Shown piece by piece: positions 60,813 through 64,000 of a stretch of DNA of 64,000 bases (positions are counted from its first letter, which is position 1; each line of letters begins with the position of its first letter). Location of the stretch: NCBI RefSeq assembly GCF_003029735.1, contig NZ_KZ686268.1, forward strand, positions 979,769 to 1,043,768, given 5' to 3'. The translations under genes and the position numbers were made by a program. The notes beneath the pieces were generated by a model. The model had not been told where the DNA came from and did not search any database. It was given only the letters and a program-made list of their open reading frames with translations. The DNA comes from Pedobacter yulinensis (GTDB lineage: Bacteria; Bacteroidota; Bacteroidia; Sphingobacteriales; Sphingobacteriaceae).

Positions 60813-61447
60813 TTTCCAGTCTTTATACCATCAACAATTAGTGAAGAATAACCGATCGGCTCCTGAAAACGACGATCATAACGTCTAGAACGCAAAATGT
60901 GACCATCCTCGCTGTTCCAATCGGTATAGTGAAAAACGTTATTTTCGTCGTAATATTCCAGCAGGGTTACTTCAAAGCCCGCTTCCTTTAGTGCGGTGGT
61001 CAGTTTAGGGTAGGTGTACAGGATCTTATGATCATGTGCGCCCTCGCCCGATCCGCCAGGTTTAACCATATTGATATAATCGGGGTTCGCATGAAATCCA
61101 TCAGGTACAGCGATGCGGATGCGGCCGCCTCTTTCGAGGTAGGCGTAACAGTTTTGCAGGGCCCTAACCCCATCATCGAAACTAAGGTGTTCAAAAACAT
61201 GTTCTGCAAGAAAACGGCTGGCTTTTTTGCCCTGAAAAAGGTGCTCAAAGGAACGTTGTTCCAGCAGATTCAATTGGGCGATGTTGGTTGGCAACCAGTT
61301 TGGATAGTCGGTGGTATGCGACCCGATGATCACATTGATCTCTCCCTGGCTGTTCCGGATTGTTTTTCGCAGCTTCTGCAGTGTCAGCAGATCAAGCGGT
61401 TTGTATAAAGCCGTCCTGATTGCTGTTTTTATAGCCTTAAATGTCAT
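60809..61447 (-). CDS. Predicted SAM-dependent methyltransferase (COG4627 type)
   Basis: A 212-residue protein: INVIIGSHTTDYPNWLPTNIAQLNLL, AEHVFEHLSFDDGVRALQNCYAYLERGGRIRIAVPDGFH (motif IV/post-I region) and GAHDHKILYTYPKLTTALKEAGFEVTLLEYYDE. This matches the COG4627 group, often in polysaccharide clusters. It lacks an obvious full glycine-rich SAM loop, as is usual in the group. Coupled to the next gene by an ATGA overlap. Confidence 0.88.
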   Translation of the reverse strand: MTFKAIKTAIRTALYKPLDLLTLQKLRKTIRNSQGEINVIIGSHTTDYPNWLPTNIAQLNLLEQRSFEHLFQGKKASRFLAEHVFEHLSFDDGVRALQNCYAYLERGGRIRIAVPDGFHANPDYINMVKPGGSGEGAHDHKILYTYPKLTTALKEAGFEVTLLEYYDENNVFHYTDWNSEDGHILRSRRYDRRFQEPIGYSSLIVDGIKTGN

Positions 61448-61479
61448 TTTATGTTGCTAATCGGGTAAAAATAATGTTT

Positions 61480-62832
61480 TTATGCCTTAGGTTGCCTGAA
61501 AAAACCATAAGCTTTCTGAAACAGGGTGATCAGGAAAAGCGACTTGAGCATCATGATTGCCTGCTTGTGCGTGGCGGGTACGAAGATGATAAAAAAGCTG
61601 GCTGTAAAATAAGCTGCAAGTGTGGCCATGGCGGCGCCCATGATTCCATACTGAGGCACCCAGATCATGTTTAAGCCAACGTTTACCGCAGCACCGGCTG
61701 CGGTGCGCAGAATGGTGAGCCGGGTAAACCCTTCGGCAATAAGATACTGCCCGCTGGCAACGGCCAGGAAGGTAAAGACACCTGCCCAGATATGTACCGA
61801 TAAAACAGGCGCACCTGCCCAGAACTCGGGCTTGTTGTGCCATACAAGGCGATAAATATAGGGGGCAGCAAAGGTCATGAAAATGGCCAGCGACAGGCTG
61901 ATCCAGACCATCAGGTCGTACATGTTCTGCAACCGGCGCTGATAACGCTGAGGGTCGTCCCGCCGTGCATTCATAATGGCCGGAAATACCGATGTAACGA
62001 TTGCGACCGGAATAAAATACCAGCTTTCACTAAGCTGTACAACTGTCGAGTAAACACCGAGCGGCGCCGGCCCCAGGTAAGCTTCTATCATCAGCTGATC
62101 TATTTTCATATAGATCGATGCAAGCACCGCCGAAAAAGCCAGTGGCCAGGCCTGGCCGATGAGCCGCCCGGCCAGGCTCCAGTCAAATTTCCACGAGAAA
62201 ACTGATCCGGCCTCGCGCTGGTAAAAATAGATGTAACCGATAGCCAGCAAAACGGCATCGAAAAGGACTGCATAAATGAACCAGTTCAGGGGCAGATCGC
62301 CCAGGATAAGCCCGAGTTTAACAAGTGCCGATGCAATATTGCCAAAGACCTGCACCATCATGACCCATTTGCCCTGAACTTTTGACTGGAAGTAGCTGTC
62401 GAGCACGTTGAAAGCCTGGGCAAGACCCACGAGGCCTGTGACTATAAAATATTCTGACGGTGTCTCGGTGCCGTATTCGCGCTGGTAATACACATACGCC
62501 AGCCAGATCAAAGGCAAAATAAGTAATGCGCCGCCTGCCTTCATAAAAAACGAAGTGCCCAGCAGCAGGTCCCGGTTGGCCGGGTTGCGCAGCAGCTCGC
62601 GTGTAATGTAGCCATCCAATCCCAGCGCCCCGATGGCAATAAAGAACGAGGTAAAAGCTACGGGGAAATTCAGTATGCCAAATTGTTTATCGCCCAGGTA
62701 GTTAGACAGGGCAAAACCCACCAGGATCTTTATGGCAAGGCTGCCGACCCGTGCAAGCATAAGCCAGCCGGTATTTTTGAAATACTTGTTTAACGCCTCC
62801 TGATCAAAACCTTTAATGGCGGGTATCCTCAT
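61480..62832 (-). CDS. Flippase of the Wzx/MATE polysaccharide-export family
   Basis: A 450-residue protein with about twelve membrane helices. FALSNYLGDKQFGILNFPVAFTSFF, IDQLMIEAYLGPAPLGVYSTVVQLSESWYFIP and VNVGLNMIWVPQYGIMGAAMATLAAYF are typical of the oligosaccharide flippase family (PST). It moves lipid-linked repeat units across the inner membrane for O-antigen or exopolysaccharide assembly. It is the first gene of the minus-strand unit that includes two methyltransferases and a glycosyltransferase. Confidence 0.93.
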   Translation of the reverse strand: MRIPAIKGFDQEALNKYFKNTGWLMLARVGSLAIKILVGFALSNYLGDKQFGILNFPVAFTSFFIAIGALGLDGYITRELLRNPANRDLLLGTSFFMKAGGALLILPLIWLAYVYYQREYGTETPSEYFIVTGLVGLAQAFNVLDSYFQSKVQGKWVMMVQVFGNIASALVKLGLILGDLPLNWFIYAVLFDAVLLAIGYIYFYQREAGSVFSWKFDWSLAGRLIGQAWPLAFSAVLASIYMKIDQLMIEAYLGPAPLGVYSTVVQLSESWYFIPVAIVTSVFPAIMNARRDDPQRYQRRLQNMYDLMVWISLSLAIFMTFAAPYIYRLVWHNKPEFWAGAPVLSVHIWAGVFTFLAVASGQYLIAEGFTRLTILRTAAGAAVNVGLNMIWVPQYGIMGAAMATLAAYFTASFFIIFVPATHKQAIMMLKSLFLITLFQKAYGFFRQPKA

Positions 62833-62883
62833 GCGGGGTGCAAAATCTGAAAGGCAAAGATGTGAAATTTATACGTTTTAAAG

Positions 62884-63408
62884 TTAGGTGGCTTTGGCGC
62901 TCAGGGAGCGGCTGATGCGCTGCAGTTGTTTTTCATGGTGCTTTAAGTGTATCCATGCAAAACGCAGCCACTGGCCTGCGTTCAGATAGCCGAGCCTTGG
63001 GTGACGCGTTTTTACCGCCGGATCGGCTTTTTTAAGTTCCGGGCAGAGCCTTTTCAGTTCGCTCAGAACCCGGTCAAGCAGTTTCTGCGCTTCGTGTGCG
63101 CTGCAGCTCCGGCTGCGGGAGGCGAGCATAGCCGGCATCTTATAGCGGCCCGGCGGCAAACTTCCGAAGAAGAGAATGATCCTGGTTGCCAATGGTGTTC
63201 GCCTGACCTTTCCATGTCCTTCGGCACAATCGCGCGCAGTCTGGAGCGACAGGTGTGTGGCGTCTAAAATGTGCCAGAATACCTCGCTGCGGCTCCATCC
63301 GCCTGAAAAGGGCCGCCTGGAAAATTCTTCCGCAGGGAGGTGCTGCAGAACCTGCTGGTAAGTTTCAAGTAGGGCCCCGAGCTGACGACAGATTTTATCG
63401 GTTCTCAT
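62884..63408 (-). CDS. DinB-family protein
   Basis: A 174-residue four-helix-bundle protein. The metal histidines are in VFWHILDATHLSLQ and FAWIHLKHHEKQLQRI, the DinB_2 spacing. Many bacteria use family members as metal-dependent thiol S-transferases or for unknown roles; no specific reaction is indicated. The start codon overlaps the stop of the DUF4476 gene by 14 bp, so the two are co-translated. Confidence 0.88.
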   Translation of the reverse strand: MRTDKICRQLGALLETYQQVLQHLPAEEFSRRPFSGGWSRSEVFWHILDATHLSLQTARDCAEGHGKVRRTPLATRIILFFGSLPPGRYKMPAMLASRSRSCSAHEAQKLLDRVLSELKRLCPELKKADPAVKTRHPRLGYLNAGQWLRFAWIHLKHHEKQLQRISRSLSAKAT

Positions 63409-64000
63409 CAGGTGCGGTTCTTAAAAAATTGAGCAGGCTTTCGCGCTCGTCAGCGAAATTCAGGAATGAGGTAAGCGAATGGGCATTCTGCGGATCGGTG
63501 AGCCGCAGATAAGCAAATTTGATCAGTTTCAGCCGTTCGGCGCTGAAACTAAATGTCTTTAATACCTGGGCAAGTTGCGAGGTGCTGAGCCAGGCGTTTT
63601 TGAGCGAGGCTTCGGCAACTTTGCGCTTATCTTCGTCGAAACCGGAGTTGGCCATACTCCGGGTAAGCAGTTCCAGGTCATCTGCCGACATGCCCCGCCC
63701 GCGGCCTGGTCTTCCGGGCCTTGCAGGATCCAGCGGCCCGGATTCTGTATAGCCGTCCCAGTTATCAAGCACATACCGGTTGTTTTTAAAGATGTATAGT
63801 TGTTTTTCAGTAAGAAATTGCCCGTCGGGAAGCAGGGTCGCTACCATACGCGTACCGCGTGGTATGGCCAGACTGCGGTGTAAGACGGGCATATCGCGCC
63901 TCATCACCGTAAGTGATACCTGGCTTGCCGTCTCAAAAAAACGGAAGCGTCCTTTCGCAGAGCTGATCCGCTCATCGTCTACGATGACCGTAAATACGCC
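63395..64000 (-). CDS. DUF4476-domain protein, 5' end cut by window edge
   Basis: The frame remains open to base 64000, so the start lies outside the window; apparent starts at 63907 are internal. The last 201 residues are visible. The C-terminal 100 residues (SADDLELLTRSMANSGFDEDKRKVAEASLKNAWLSTSQLAQVLKTFSFSAERLKLIKFAYLRL...) match DUF4476, a helical domain on secreted or envelope proteins of Bacteroidota. The N-terminal part visible here looks beta-rich (VTVIVDDERI-like). Function unknown. Overlaps the DinB gene. Confidence 0.8.
   Translation of the reverse strand, partial: GVFTVIVDDERISSAKGRFRFFETASQVSLTVMRRDMPVLHRSLAIPRGTRMVATLLPDGQFLTEKQLYIFKNNRYVLDNWDGYTESGPLDPARPGRPGRGRGMSADDLELLTRSMANSGFDEDKRKVAEASLKNAWLSTSQLAQVLKTFSFSAERLKLIKFAYLRLTDPQNAHSLTSFLNFADERESLLNFLRTAPDENR

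Noticed and set aside
63395..63907. A DUF4476 gene starting at 63907
   Set aside because: The reading frame stays open through the right window edge without a stop, so starts at 63907 are internal and the true start is off the window.
1..64000. CRISPR arrays, rRNA, tRNA, prophage or integron features
   Set aside because: None seen: no regularly spaced identical repeats, no cloverleaf or conserved rRNA blocks, and no phage structural genes; the only repeat pair is the 54-bp palindrome.

Overview
The window is chromosomal DNA from a member of Bacteroidota, most probably a Sphingobacteriales-type organism. The evidence is two SusC-type receptors (one with its SusD partner), a gliding-motility lipoprotein GldD, families largely confined to this phylum (DUF5687, DUF4476, the NagB-LmbE fusion), futalosine-pathway menaquinone genes, weak Shine-Dalgarno signals, and promoter-like boxes of the TAnnTTTG type. 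Both ends cut genes: a SusC receptor on the left and a DUF4476-type protein on the right, both on the minus strand.

Region 1 (1-16.3 kb) concerns glycan uptake and amino-sugar metabolism. It holds a truncated SusC, two small paralogous secreted proteins, a SusC-SusD-DUF4397 operon, a divergent DeoR-type regulator, anhydro-N-acetylmuramic acid kinase (AnmK), a NagB-LmbE fusion, a NagX-like membrane protein and a DigH/YngK-like glycosidase. Both SusC upstream regions carry direct repeats of a TGCG core spaced exactly 10 bp apart, with the same two-cluster layout, which suggests control by the DeoR protein encoded between them.

Region 2 (16.4-33 kb) is mostly housekeeping: a coiled-coil membrane protein, a giant NtrY-like histidine kinase, FabD, FolE and QueD in one operon, MqnB and MqnD, then a minus-strand operon of a ComA-like synthase, AroE, GldD, an MBL hydrolase, a LolC/E-type permease and an NlpE-like lipoprotein. 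A TPR protein, an NTF2-like protein and an ALDH7-type dehydrogenase follow.

Region 3 (33-39.6 kb) is bracketed by two identical, oppositely oriented 54-bp palindromic repeats. The left copy lies just before a REP-associated (Y1/HUH) transposase. Between the repeats are a PIF1-like helicase whose 3' end overlaps the transposase, a TPR histidine kinase and a nucleoid-associated protein coupled to a small unknown protein.

Region 4 (39.6-51.9 kb) holds a TlpA-like thioredoxin, a sorbosone-dehydrogenase-like lipoprotein, RarA, a DUF5687/ABC pair, an OmpA-type lipoprotein, a Gfo/Idh/MocA oxidoreductase, a small secreted CxxCH protein ahead of a TonB-dependent receptor, an unrecognised protein with kinase-fold motifs, and a PfpI/DJ-1 protein.

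Region 5 (52-64 kb) is a surface-polysaccharide region: four glycosyltransferase or flippase genes and three methyltransferases, interrupted by a rhomboid protease, a secreted zinc-protease-like protein and a membrane AraC regulator, then DinB and DUF4476 genes. No rRNA, tRNA, CRISPR array or prophage was seen. All calls come from reading the sequence; no database search was run.
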